From Pipra filicauda (taxonomy: Eukaryota; Chordata; Aves; Passeriformes; Pipridae): 64,000 bases of DNA. The number at the start of each line of letters is the position of its first letter. Positions within the stretch are counted from its first letter, which is position 1. The notes beneath the pieces are model-generated. The model made no database searches and was not told the origin of the DNA. It worked only from the letters and a program-made list of their open reading frames with translations. Of the stretch, positions 25,188 through 35,979 are shown piece by piece. Location: positions 62,001 through 126,000 of the forward strand of contig NW_024104314.1 of NCBI RefSeq assembly GCF_003945595.2, written 5' to 3'. The position numbers were made by a program, and so were the translations under genes.

Positions 25188-25262
25188 CAAAATTCTGGCA
25201 TCAGTAAAATCAATGGCAATACTCCCACTCCCTTCCACAGTGCTGGGATCTCACCCTTTGCC
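25188..25262 (+). repeat. Ancient amniote dispersed repeat fragment
   Basis: 'aaattctggcatcag' then 'aaatcaatggcaatactccc' then 'tgggatctcaccctttgcc' follows the order of an old repeat known from turtle and archosaur DNA (roughly 'aattctggcc ... gtcaatggcaaaactccc ... ggatttcaccc'). Divergence is moderate, making this one of the better copies in the window. Confidence 0.45.
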
Positions 25263-26995
25263 TACAGAAAAGTCAGCGGATGTGCAATAATAGGAATATC
25301 TATTACACTGGGTTTTATTTTGCAAAAGTGTTGGGTTTAAATTCTGAGAATAATTTTGACTGAGCTTTTGTTTAGCTCACCGGGGTCAATTAACGTAATT
25401 CCAGAACTTCTGCATGAAGTTTTGTACAGATCATTTTCTCTAATGCATTCATCTGTCATGAAATACTCACGTCTATTTTCACGTAATTCCCTTTGAAGTT
25501 ACCTGTATGCCCAAAGTTAAGCCTCTTTTTGAAATCTTTACAGAATCAGGGACATAGTTTCTGTAATTCCCCATTCAGCTGCTGTGGTAAGAGTAATAAA
25601 AAAGGGCTGTGATGTATGTAGAATTACATGCTGTGCTCTTCCTCCGAGCTGCTGCATTTCTATAGCTGTACAAAAAAAATCCTGTCTACAGGGAATCTTG
25701 TTGCGGTTAAAAATCTATATTTTCGTTTTCTCCATTTGTTCTACAAAACTGAACTAACAGGCAAAACAAACATACATACTTACATGCATAGTAATATTTA
25801 AGAACAGCAATCATACTGGGGAGGAAGCTGGAAAAAATATGCACTTGTTTTAACCAATATAAAAGGGCTTTTTTCAAAGTCTAAAAATTAAAAATACTAT
25901 GAGCTAATTACTACAGGGTGTGCAAAAGTCGGAAGGAATTTTTCTTGTGCTTTTAGAACATATAAAAGAAATGTTGTGTTATTTAGTTCACATAGAGCAT
26001 GAGATATTAAATTTACATTCCTATTGGTTGCAACAAGGTTATTTCATGATCTACAGAGATAACAAATACCTATAATTATAATAAAACCTGCTTGCACAAC
26101 ATGCTATGTTTTAAAAGAAAAAGATAACTTATCCTAGCTGCTGCCAAATATTTTAAGTGATCTCTGTTTCTAGCATTCACTCAAAGCTCCAGGACTTCAT
26201 CTGGGAAAGCTCTTGGAGCAGTGCAGGCACGGACATGTGCACCTGGGGCAGCCTCCCCAGGGGAGAGAGATGATACCCACTGTCCAGAGCTACAACTGTT
26301 GAAGAAGACGAATAAAAAGTTTAAATGACAGATGCCAACTTCCCAGCCTCTCATCTCTATGGACAACAGGGAAAACGAATCCCCTACATTTTGCAACTTC
26401 CAGTGAAAATTTCCCCAGCTCTTCCCACGCTTTATTTGTATCCTTGGTGTGTCAAGGACCTCCTGTTCAGCCACAGACAAGTGTGACGCTGCCCTCAACA
26501 CAGCCTCAGTGCAAAGGTGAACCTTTTGCCTGTTTTGTAATTTGGTAGCAAAAAAAGCCCAGATTTCCCAGTTTTGTCCCCCAAAGCAAGGCTTTGTGCA
26601 CACACTGAAGCAGGGAGGGGTGTCAGCTCTGTCCAGCAGCAGCACATGGTGGCCGGGCTCCTCTGTCCATGCAGGACAGCTGCCTTCTCCCCTTCTTTTT
26701 CCAAACCTCTCACCTTCTTCCCCCTATATTGATGCTCTTTGAGCAACAGCTTGGAATGGCCTCATCCAGTGCCTGCCCTGCAGAAGTGGAGAGGGCTCTT
26801 GTAAATACATGACAGGCACTCTGCTTTTCTAGCTGGGGTTATCCTACCGTAGCAGTTTCAATGTAAATCTTTTCCATCACTACTCTCCTTTTTTTTCAGC
26901 CTGTGTTTTTGAAACCCAGCATTTTATTCTGTTCTTCCAGCTGAGCCAAGAGAGCCCTTTCCAACTGGGCGGTGAAAGAGTTAACAATGCCCTTT
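25263..26995. other. AT-rich noncoding stretch
   Basis: No gene recognised. The minus-strand frame at 26181-26645 (about 154 codons) overlaps others and has no domain. A short donor/acceptor-bounded minus-strand candidate at 25784-25815 is listed separately. Confidence 0.5.
25784..25815 (-). other. Candidate minus-strand microexon (32 bp)
   Basis: On the minus strand, a long pyrimidine-rich acceptor (TTTTTTCCAGCTTCCTCCCC then ag) precedes base 25815. A consensus donor (GCAT then gtaagtatgt) follows base 25784. One frame is open for ten codons with partial codons at both ends. Both splice sites are unusually strong for such a small interval. Microexons need flanking exons to be meaningful and I found none, so this may be a decoy. 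Confidence 0.12.
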
Positions 26996-26999
26996 CATG

Positions 27000-27215
27000 C
27001 AAAACCACAAACAACTGGGGGGGAAAGAGAGAGAGAGAGAAAAAAAAAAAGAATAAGAAAAAAAGGAGTTTTTAGCTGAGAAATGGAAAGGATCCAAGTT
27101 CTAACCGAGAGTAAAAGCACAGAGAGAGTATGAAACACACAAATCATCCTGGGGTTCGGAGTTGATAAAGTTATTAAAAAAGAAAAAAGGAGGGGGGGGG
27201 GAGAGAAAAATCCCT
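27000..27215 (+). repeat. Two polypurine tracts
   Basis: G8AAAGAGAGAGAGAG plus a long A-rich run occupies about 27016-27066, and an A-rich to G9-run AGAG tract occupies about 27176-27210. Both are almost pure purine on the plus strand and lie just before the CpG-rich block, so they could adopt triplex or non-B structures. They are simple sequence, not coding. Confidence 0.7.
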
Positions 27216-27235
27216 TTGTTTCTGCCCTATACCTT

Positions 27236-27560
27236 GAGGCTGTGGGAGCAGAGGGAGGGAGTGCAGAACGAGTCCAACCGGAGCCCAGCGCTGAGCCCCA
27301 TCCATCCCAGCGGGAGCTGGGCACGGGCTGGTGCTCCCCAGCTCCCCTCTGCTCAGCTCCTGGCATGGGCTGGGGCGGGTTTGCTTGCATAAACTCGGCA
27401 CTTCTTTGGCTTTTTTTTTTTTTTTCCCCCTTAAATTATTATTATTATTAGCAAGTGGGAGAAAAGAAGCTTTTAACACAGGCGGGCTGGAGCCTGGATG
27501 CGGCCGGAGCGCGGGTGGGGTGTGGAGGGCCCCGCCGGCTATTGGGCCATCAGCTTAGCA
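27236..27560. promoter_or_regulatory. Small CpG island with inverted CCAAT box; candidate promoter
   Basis: GC content rises sharply and CpGs cluster, with about seven within 27481-27540 alone. CTATTGG at 27539-27545 is an inverted CCAAT (NF-Y/Y-box) motif directly after a GGCCCCGCCGG run that includes Sp1-like GC sequence. The block is flanked by purine tracts upstream and a pyrimidine-rich stretch (27689-27730) downstream. CCAAT plus GC boxes in a CpG island is a classical TATA-less promoter layout, so a transcription start near here, either strand, is plausible. No first exon was recognised downstream; frames at 27242-27558 and 27455-27928 are GC-driven and overlap on both strands. An enhancer or a noncoding-RNA promoter would look the same. 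Confidence 0.35.
27411..27450 (+). repeat. Poly(T) tract and short (TTA)n repeat
   Basis: T15 at 27411-27425, then a C-run, then five ATT units at 27435-27450, splitting the CpG-rich block in two. Confidence 0.9.
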
Positions 27561-28625
27561 ACAGCATGGAAAGGGCCAACCCCAGCGTTTGTACAGCTGG
27601 GCCACCTTCCAAGGATGGGTGCCAAACGCTCCGCTCCTCTGCCAAGAAAACAAACAAGGGCACTTTTAAAAACTCCAGAGTTAAAGAGGTTTTTTTTTTT
27701 CTTTTCCCTTTTCTCTCCTCCACAAACTCTCCTCGCTCACAGTTAACGATCCCTTTCCCTTTGTCACCGAAGTTCAAGCTGCAGGGAATTGTCCCTTCTG
27801 CAGGTTTCAGGAGTCTTTTCCCCTTTCCTGCATGTGGCAGGCTCCCCTCTCTGCAGGCTGGAGCAGGCACTGGAGTCAGTGAGCCCATTTCTCTTCAGAT
27901 GCTGCAGGTTCCCTCTTTTCTTCCTTAATGGCAGAAATCTCTGCTGGCTGCATTAGCATTGAAACCTGCCATTGCCCTGCATTTACAGAACTTACATAAT
28001 TTACTACCTATGTCACTCTCTCATCTGCTACCTCTTCATTCATTTCAAGCCTGCCAAAGAAGTGGAATAAGAAGCACAGAGACTTAAATAGGCAAAAAGT
28101 GGCTTGTAGCCACAAACTTTTTTTTCTGCAGAGAAAGAAAAAAAGAATTTTGGAATTCCGGTTTCCTTTTATTAAAAATATATTTTTACATTATATTTTT
28201 AATGCAGTTCTTTCTTACATATTAGTCTTTGTGATTGCTGAAGTTGGGGTAGCGCCAAACCTTTGCTAAGAAGAAATGTGGACTATGGCTTTTACCAGCT
28301 GAGAAATGTGCAGGTCCATACTGTGACCCAAAATCTCTTCTTTCCCTGTGAAGGAGAAAAGCAGAGAAGCCAGAGCCCATTTCCAAGAAGTACCAGGTGT
28401 CCAGGTCCCTGTGGCTTAGCCCCTACCCAGTGAGAGCGCTCGCCTTGGATCTTGACTTTTGCGCGCTAAAGGAGGAAAATGAAATTGATGTTTCTGTTGC
28501 TGTTGTTGTTGTTGTTGCTATAAGACGCTCTGCAGGAGGTGAAGCCAAACAGACCTCTTGGGAAATATTAAACAATTCACAGAGAAAGGCCTAAAGAGAC
28601 AAATATTGCAGCCCTTTTCTCACGC
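27561..28625. other. Noncoding stretch downstream of the CpG block
   Basis: Pyrimidine-rich at 27689-27730, then AT-rich. The part at 27950-28100 is of even composition and might be conserved, but I see no specific motif that would support it. Confidence 0.4.
28495..28517 (+). repeat. (GTT)n simple repeat
   Basis: GTTGCTGTTGTTGTTGTTG with one imperfect unit. Confidence 0.9.
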
Positions 28626-28629
28626 CAGT

Positions 28630-28700
28630 CATTCCATTAACTTCAGAGACGCTGCTCATATGAGTGAGGCTGGTGGGGTCAGGCCTTTGCACACAGTAGC
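28630..28700 (+). repeat. Ancient amniote dispersed repeat fragment
   Basis: 'cattccattaacttcagaga', then 'gctcatatgagtgaggctgg', then 'tggggtcaggccttt' retains the order of an old sauropsid repeat ('ccattgacttcaatgg ... actcatgtgagtaagg ... ggatcaggccc'). Three ordered blocks make this more secure than the other copies. Confidence 0.5.
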
Positions 28701-28729
28701 ACCTCCAAAGGTTAAAGGATGTCATTTGC

Positions 28730-28890
28730 AGTCATGATCTGGTTTCACTTCCTACCTCTACCTCTGATTTACTGGGAAACCTCAAATAAATCACTTAACC
28801 TCTCTAAGAGCAAGTTTACTCAAGTGCAAGAACATTCTGAGCCTCCAACAATATTTGTGAAGTGCTTTGAGGTCCTTGGAGGAAAGATGT
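28730..28890 (+). mobile_element. MIR-family SINE remnant
   Basis: The segment has the MIR order of blocks. It begins with a 'cacttcctacctctacctct' region, then 'aatcacttaacctctctaag' (MIR: 'aagttacttaacctctctgag'), and ends in 'gtgaagtgctttgaggtcct' (MIR: 'gtaaagtgctttgagatcct'). Sense orientation is plus. It is tRNA-derived in origin, ancient, non-mobile, and diverged from the consensus. Such copies are found across amniotes and are sometimes retained as regulatory sequence. Confidence 0.6.
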
Positions 28891-30025
28891 ACTTGCAAAT
28901 TAACAGGGTAGCTGCTTACACGGAAATAAATCTCAATTTCTGTGTCTAAGCATATGTCCCAGCTGCATCCCAAACTCATGCCTGCATAAGAGTGGTTATA
29001 CACCATAATCTACTTGGAATTCACAGGAAAAATATGCAGGAAAACAGCTTGAAAGGGTCATCTCGCTCATTTGCATGCAGGTCCTTGGTTGAGAGAGCTG
29101 GGCTTTGGGCATGTTATATGGTGCACTTCATTCTCAAAAACTGCCATCTGAGATATTGAGGGATGTGTTTCTGCAACTGGATGCTTAAACCGAACTGCGG
29201 TTCACTGATGCAGCAGCTATGGTCCATGCACTATTTGCTTTCTCAAACTACCCAAACATTCATTGTTGCAAAAAAAAAAGGACTGGAGAAGATTTTTTTC
29301 TGAATAGCAAAAAAACACATTGATGGGAACTTGTGTGGTTGTGACTGTGCTCCTTGTCCTGGGCAGAACTAGGAAATATATGAACAACAACAGGAACCAC
29401 ACAAAAAAAGGGAGTTTGGGTAAAGGTTCAATGCAGAGAGAAAAGGGAAGAGGTTTCCTTTTTATCTGTACTGGTTCTGCTTATCTTTTATTAGAAGCTG
29501 TTTTTAGTGATGAGGAAGTAGAAGAAATCCATTTGTTTTCCTCATGACACAGCAAAATATACAACCTAATAACTCAGAATAACATCCCTTCTGCCCTAAA
29601 GAAATAATCTCACAAAATTAAACCAAGACTTTATCCAGAGATTGCCCAATTCAACCATAAATTTCCATTCGACTGAAAAGGCCTCGATAAAGCCTTCATG
29701 AGGGAATCCACAAAACTGAAGCAATGTCATAAATGCTTGATATTAATTCAGGACCAGGGTCTTAATTATTTTTCATTCATTACTTAGGCAAGCAAAGTGC
29801 TACATATTTCGATGGGAATTTACAGGACTACAAACCAGGGCAAAATATTGTGGCACATAAGGACAGCTGGAACAACCTGTAGGCCTTGAGCCAAGAGTCA
29901 GCTGATACACACTGAAGCACCATTTATCACCATGCTTTCCCCAAGAATGGCTTCCCCTCCTGTGCTGCTGGCGCCAGCAAGTTCAAAATAACTCCACCAC
30001 CCTCTACAGCATGTTTTACAGCTAC
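28891..30025. other. Noncoding stretch
   Basis: No gene recognised. Includes an A9 run near 29270 and ordinary AT-rich sequence. Confidence 0.5.
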
Positions 30026-30029
30026 CTGA

Positions 30030-30250
30030 AATTGTATTTTATTTAAAGGGTACATGCATTGTGTCGGTAATTCCTACAGACCCATAATTGTTTTTATAAC
30101 ACCTGGTTATAGTAGGCAGTATAATTCGCCAAGAAGTTGATATGAATGCATTTCATAACATGCTTTATATAATCTATTATTAGGGAACATTGCTGCATCT
30201 GTAATTATATTTGCAAATGCATTTTATTGAGTTCCACATAAAAGTATGCA
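30030..30250. promoter_or_regulatory. Candidate enhancer with POU and homeodomain motifs
   Basis: Dense AT-rich motifs of the kind seen in conserved developmental elements. TAATTA occurs at 30202-30207, overlapping octamer-like halves occur in ATTTGCAAATGCAT at 30209-30222, and TTTTATTG follows directly at 30222-30229. TTTATAACAC and further TAAT-type cores lie in the first half. POU proteins bind ATTTGCAT-type octamers and homeodomains bind TAATTA; that is family knowledge. Enhancer function is inference and conservation was not tested. A (TA)n microsatellite bounds it on the right. Confidence 0.3.
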
Positions 30251-30280
30251 GTACTGAAACCAGCTCTTAGGCTGCAGAAG

Positions 30281-30303
30281 TATATATATATATATATATA
30301 TAT
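30281..30303 (+). repeat. (TA)n microsatellite
   Basis: About eleven uninterrupted TA dinucleotides. Confidence 0.95.
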
Positions 30304-33300
30304 CCTTTGCTTCCTTCCCTATACTCCTGGTTTTTTGTACAGTCAACACTACAAAGGGGAGAGAGCAAAATTTATCCTTGATTTCCTAGCAGACTCCAGC
30401 CCCTAATCCGAGAATCCTTGAACCTGGGAACAGTTCAGATCTCCACTGAAATCCTGTCATTTTTATCCACTCTAGTTTCTACATAGCAAAAATGATTATG
30501 TGAGTTCTGGCTTCAGGCTGATCAAATCTTTCAGTGTCTCTTCTGCTGCTGACACCGTTGTGAGAGGCACAAATCACATTTGGTACAGGCATACATTTAC
30601 CTGCAGAACCCACACAGGTAACTGAGCTGGAATCCACTACAGCTGGAGCTTGAAACTAAATATAGGCTGATTTCCCAACCTTTTTGTAGCAAAGTATGAG
30701 CCAGGGAGAACCTGGATTGATTGTCACATCCCAGATTGACTTTGAGTGACCAGCAGCTTTGAGAGGGGAGCTGCCTTCACTGCTCCTGATACCCATTTGG
30801 CTGAGTGCAAGCAGTGGAGCTTAGCCTCTTGCCTACAGATTTCCAAGAAAACCTTTCCTTTAAGTTGTTAATTTGCAGCAGTCAGGCAGTTCAGACAGCA
30901 CCAGCATCTTTTCTCATATTACCTTTCCAATAAATGCCCTTCCAGTCTGGGTTGATTATTTCATCTGAAGCTGAAGTCCTAGACCATCACAAGCCCTTCC
31001 ATGCTCTAAGCAAATACACAACCAAGTTAATCTGTTGTGAGACAGTTATCTGTTGTGTACCTAAAAAATACAGAACATGTGAGTTTTGGTGTGTTTTTTT
31101 TCTCATGCACGGAAATGCATTGGAAATATGGTAAAAAGCTCAGACAAGGTAAATTAATTACAGTTCAAGCCTTTTTCCATTTATGGTGAACTTTCTCCTT
31201 TCTTCCCAGCCCCCCAAGGAACCACACTGTAAAACACTCTCTCTAATAGGTTTTTATCTCATTCTTCCTTGCCTCCATTTTCTCCAGCTTCTCTGGTGAA
31301 TATTTGTCTTTTCTACCTGCTGCCCAGTTGAATCAGCCTCGGAGGCAGTGACATATGCCAGATCACAGGGGCTGTCACTTTAATTCCCTGTGCTCATATT
31401 TTTCTCCTCTAGTGGGGTGCTGGGGGCAGATGTTTGGAGAAGGGACCCCTTTGCTGCCTGGCACACCGAAGTCCTGGCGTTAGCTGCTAATCACGGGAGG
31501 CGAATCCTGGCCCCGCTGGCAGTACCCAGAGTTGAACAGCTTCTCCCAAGTGCAGTCGAATGCAGGTTCTAGACATTAGAAATGAAACCTTACACCCCAC
31601 CACAGAGTGCTACAGGAGCAATTTCTTCCAGTTTCAACTCAACTATCCTGTCTGATTGCTGCCTGAAGGCACAGGCCTCCACGAGTTGTGCATGTGAACG
31701 CTGGGCTGCTCCCACCCTTCAGCCTGCCACAAAAGAGATGCTTTCCCTTCTGATGGAAACAAGACTGGGGCACAAGGAGCTGTGGCCTCCACCCCTGAAT
31801 TGCATGGATCATGATGGGCTCCAAAGCACTGGGATGGGATCCAAAGTGGATCACTCCACTGCAGCACACCTTTCCCAGGGAACACATTGGTGAGACCTTG
31901 TGGGGACAAACGGCTGTATGGGTGGCACATCCCTCGTAGCTCCCTGCAATGCACAGTCCCTGCTCTGTGGCCACATCACTCTGTAGATAAGCCAATAATT
32001 ACACACTCTGCATCTTCTCTCCTCCTCACAGGGAAAGAGAGTGATGCCCCCTTCTCCTTTAGCAGAGATGTGCTGCTCAAATCCATCTAACACAGGGTTT
32101 GAAGGATCTGTGAGATCGTTGCCCTGTGGGGTATAGACCTCAGAGCCTTTATAAATCAATGGAAATATCACCATTGACTTTGCAGGGCTTTCGTAAGAAT
32201 CCTGACTTCAAAATTATCACTGGGCAAAAACTGCGGTCCCTACCTGTCTTCCTAGAGGTCCCAGTGTTTCTTCTGCCAGTCTGAATCTGAGAACCTATTT
32301 TTCTGCCAGCAGCTTTTCTCTGAAGGAAAGTGGAACTTTACATCTTCTAATGGTTTGCTAAAAACCCTCAGCTACATAAACCTTCCATCTCTGGCACCAT
32401 ATGGAGTACCCTAATCTAAGTCTTCCTCAGGGCAGTAGAAATTTAAGGCTTAATCAGACAAAGGCTTAATAGGACAAAATACCCATGATTTATTAGCAAG
32501 CTACATTTCGGGTTTTAAACTGCTGTTTATCGGGAAAATACTGGAAGGGGGAAAAGTCAAACCACTGATCAATGCAGGCTCAGTGGCAGAAGTAGCCAAA
32601 TAGTAGCTCCTGCCTGGTGGTATAGAGTAAAATGAACCATGTCCTCTCATTACCCTGATGTCCCCTGATGTCAGGGGAGACTCTTACACACTGCTGTCCT
32701 GAAAAAACAAACCCAACTTTGGTGTCCTCTCAGGAAAGATACAGTTGCCAACACCACACCTTCCTTTTCAAGCTAGAACTTAACACCATCTCTAAACAGA
32801 CAATGATATAACACACATTTCTAAGTGTGAGTATCCAGGGAGTGATAAATTGAAGGTTTGGGTTTTAGTTACATTAATAATGCATATAGAAATGCTATTT
32901 GAAAATAAGAAAGTGATACATTTTATGCTGTGCAGTTTGTGGGGCAGAAATGGTAAGAAATTCAGTTTTACATTTCCTTTGTAGCTCTGGGTCAAGGTGA
33001 CTCCCAGCATAAGCTGGAACAACCCCACTGGCAACCTCCTACACAACTACCTCATGTTGCTCCAGCTCCTCTCCCCAGCTTAGTCACTTCTCCAAGCATA
33101 TCGTAGGGGGAGAGCTGGGAGAGATAAGGCTCAGGATTGCCTATCCCCTCCCTAGGATGGCCTGGGGCATGATATGGGGGCTCTTTCCACTCCTTTCGTC
33201 CTGTCTCCTGATCAGATTTCAGTGGGAAAACTGTGCCTAAGGATGCAGTTGTAAATCAGGGAAGAAACGGCTGGAGCAGAGCCTTCGATTTGTTATTACT

Positions 33301-34755
33301 CAAAAGAAAGCAAGCAAACTGTTTCTACTGAACTTCAATGACCACACAAACCTGACACAAAGGCAGTTTGCAAATGCTGGAATTGCATCTGGAATTTGCT
33401 CCAGCTGTACTGGTACAAGATGGCAGTCCTTGAGCATTTGAATCCTGCACAGTCAGGGAATGCAAAGTCTGACTGCTCGCTGTCTCTGCCTTATTTTGAG
33501 TGCTTGATTCACCCAGGGAGTGAAGAATCCCAGTAGAAGGAATGCTACATCCTTTCAAGAAGGGCTGCTCATACATACAATGACAGGAAACTGCAGTGAT
33601 GCACTTGGGGATACTTTCTACCAAGATGGGAATGGGGCATTGCTTAACAAAGCAAGGCTACAGACTTCCCAGCATACCAGTGCACTGGCAATTAAATAAG
33701 CCTCTGAGCCACATGTGATTGTGCCTTAAGAAATTAGTGTGATTCAGAATGATTTGGGTAGAGGAAAATATTCCCTTAAAGGATCCTGCCTGGGCTCCTC
33801 AGTGTGTGGAGGGTGGGAGAGGAGAGTTTCCCAGTCCTTGTGCAAAGGTGAACTCTGCCCATAAAGAAGAAACTCGAGCCCACTGCAGCCACCTAAGGGC
33901 ATTCCATCAACCAAAATGGAAAATTAATTAAGAGAGTGAATCATTTTCTGAGACTTACTCAGTTCAGTACAGCTTTAGCGTTCATCTCTTCTGTCAGTAG
34001 GGAAGCTCTTGATCCAAGACAGTGTTTATAGTCACGTTTCCATAGAGCCCTGGTGTGCAGAGCCAGCCAGTGTGAATGACCTGCAAGACCTGTTTATAGA
34101 CCTCCATTACAGAGCCTCTCATTTTCTTGGATGATTATCGTAGGTGTCAAATAAAGCTAGATTACCTGTTTTATGTCTTAGAATGATAAGCAAGCCAAAG
34201 CAAGTCATTTGGCTCATGCAGTTATACAGGTATACCTAGATATATGCATACATACATTATTTCAAACACTCAAGGCAATCTTACAGCCTTTCTTGTTGGG
34301 ATTTCGAAATCTTTTCATTTTACCAAAACGTCCCTCTTGGTAAGGTGATGCTGTAATTTTGGCTTGCCTGGTTGAGCTGCAGAGCTCACTTGCAAGATTT
34401 AACACTGGATGGTGAGGGCACAGCACAGTGGTTTCATGAGGGCAAGAAACTCCTCTCCCAGAAGATTGGTACAGCCTCACTGATGGAAGAGGCGTCTCAG
34501 TCACGACAGAGTTTGGCTCAGTGGTGGTGCCTGCAATGGTAACAAGGAGGTGAAGCATGTGCTGACAGAGCTCGTTGCTGGGAAGCTTATAAATGATTCC
34601 TGGCACTGTAGTTGGCAGTGACCAGTGTTACCAGTCCTACCATTGCATAACATCTGCACTTTACCACAATCACCAAAACAATCAAGAAGAAAAGCATGCT
34701 AACGCTTGTTGGGGAATAAACTCAGCAGTCACTCTAATATCACACATTTTTCCAG
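30304..34755. other. Noncoding stretch
   Basis: No gene recognised. Opposite-strand overlapping frames at 31582-32174 have no family signature. A minus-strand splice-bounded 37-bp open interval lies at 32244-32280 (acceptor TTCTCAGATTCAG, donor GACAGgtaggga); I consider it a likely decoy. An old repeat copy at 32150-32185 is listed separately. Confidence 0.5.
32150..32200. repeat. Ancient palindromic TCAATGG/CCATTGA repeat copy
   Basis: TCAATGG at 32156-32162 faces CCATTGA at 32171-32177 across 8 nt, followed by 'ctttgcagggctttcg'. It shares the core of the copies at 21240, 25188 and 28630. It is short and diverged. Confidence 0.4.
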
Positions 34756-34759
34756 CCTG

Positions 34760-35110
34760 CAGCTCCACCTCCATCTTCTTTTCTGCCTGGGACGAGTGGG
34801 CTCCTGGCTGGTACCCGGAGGTCCCACCTTCCCGGGCGTGGTGGGGACCAGCCCTGCTTCCCCTGGGCAGAGATGTGCTCAGGCTTCGGGATGCGCTGAC
34901 TCAGTGATGCATGGCTGATTGCGAGCGGCAGTTTCAGCCAGCTCCAGCTAGTGTATAATATGCATTTACGAACACACAGACACAACCACAAGCTTCTTTT
35001 ATAAATGGATTCCAGAGCCTGGCCAGCAGCGAGCTGGCTTGGGCTGAAGCCTCACACAGTGCAAATGAGGGTACGTGGGAGGCCTGCGCAACGATGGCCT
35101 TTGCGCTCCC
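34760..35110. promoter_or_regulatory. GC-rich block with AP-1/MARE-like site
   Basis: GC and CpG content rise above background (for example CCCGGAGG, CCCGGGCGTGG, TTCGGGATGCGCTGAC, GATTGCGAGCGGC, and GCGCAACG near 35090). TGACTCA, the AP-1 core, lies at 34897-34903 within GCTGACTCAG, which is also the core of a Maf-recognition element. A TATAATATGCATTTACG stretch follows near 34953. This could be a weak promoter or an enhancer. No first exon or supported frame is associated. Confidence 0.3.
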
Positions 35111-35975
35111 ACAGCTTGGGTCAGCTGAATTCTCAGAGAAGCCCCATTCCTCAGCATAATCGAGAGATGCTCAGAGATGGCTCTAATTAAAATGGATTGT
35201 CACAGCCCCAGGGAGGCTGTTACATGGAATGGAGTTCAGTGGGACCTAGGGAAGCTGTAGGAAAAACCCCTTTCTCTTCACCTATTCTAATATATCAATA
35301 TACGCCCTCAAAGGATCCGCTCCACAAAGGTATGTCCCAAAAGGCAACAGATTCTAGTTCCTGCAGGGTGAGCCCTAGACCAAAGTAATCCTTGCAAGAG
35401 TCTCAAGTCCTTGTTTGAGAGTAGCTCGTTCCCCTTCCCAAAAGGAGTTGTTCTAGCTGACTTGCTGCTCTTCTCAAACAATGAGGCAATGTCCCCTGAG
35501 AAGAGAGGGTGTCTCTTGCATAGACAAGCTATTCCAAGACTGCTGGGACTGATCCAAAATCAATTGAAGTACATGGCGAGTCCTTCCACCGATTCCAAAA
35601 AGGTTTGAATTAGGCCCAAACGTCAAAGCCAACACCATAAACTCCGCCTGGAAGCCAATGCAGGGCCAAGTAGCAACTCCTCAGCATCAGTGTCATGTGC
35701 TTACAGCGAGATACCCAACTTACTCAGCAGGATGCTGCCTTCAGCACTGGCTCCACGTTTCCCAGGGGATTTATCTCCCTTTACTGCATTGCAGTTCTCA
35801 AATCTTCATGTGACAAAAACATGGATAACAGTACCAAGGTCCACAGTGACAAGGAAAGGTCACAGAACTCGCTGCCAGGCAGAGATGGGGAGGGGAGAAA
35901 AGGACAAAAATCAACAAACCAACAAAGTTTCTATACATAAGGAATGGGGTCTCGGAGCTCTCGGCCAATTATGTT
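35111..35975. other. Noncoding stretch
   Basis: No gene recognised. Two overlapping plus-strand frames at 35690-35977 have no splice or domain support. Confidence 0.5.
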
Positions 35976-35979
35976 AAAT

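Noticed and set aside
25912..25945. 'acagggtgtgcaaaagtcgg' resembling a mariner-type terminal repeat
   Set aside because: Only one end is seen, with no matching inverted end or transposase remnant nearby.
26181..26645. 154-codon minus-strand open frame
   Set aside because: No recognisable domain, and another frame on the same strand overlaps it; consistent with chance.
27455..27928. 157-codon plus-strand open frame after the CpG block
   Set aside because: Driven by GC-rich and pyrimidine-rich sequence (phenylalanine run from poly(T)); overlapping frames on both strands, no family resemblance.
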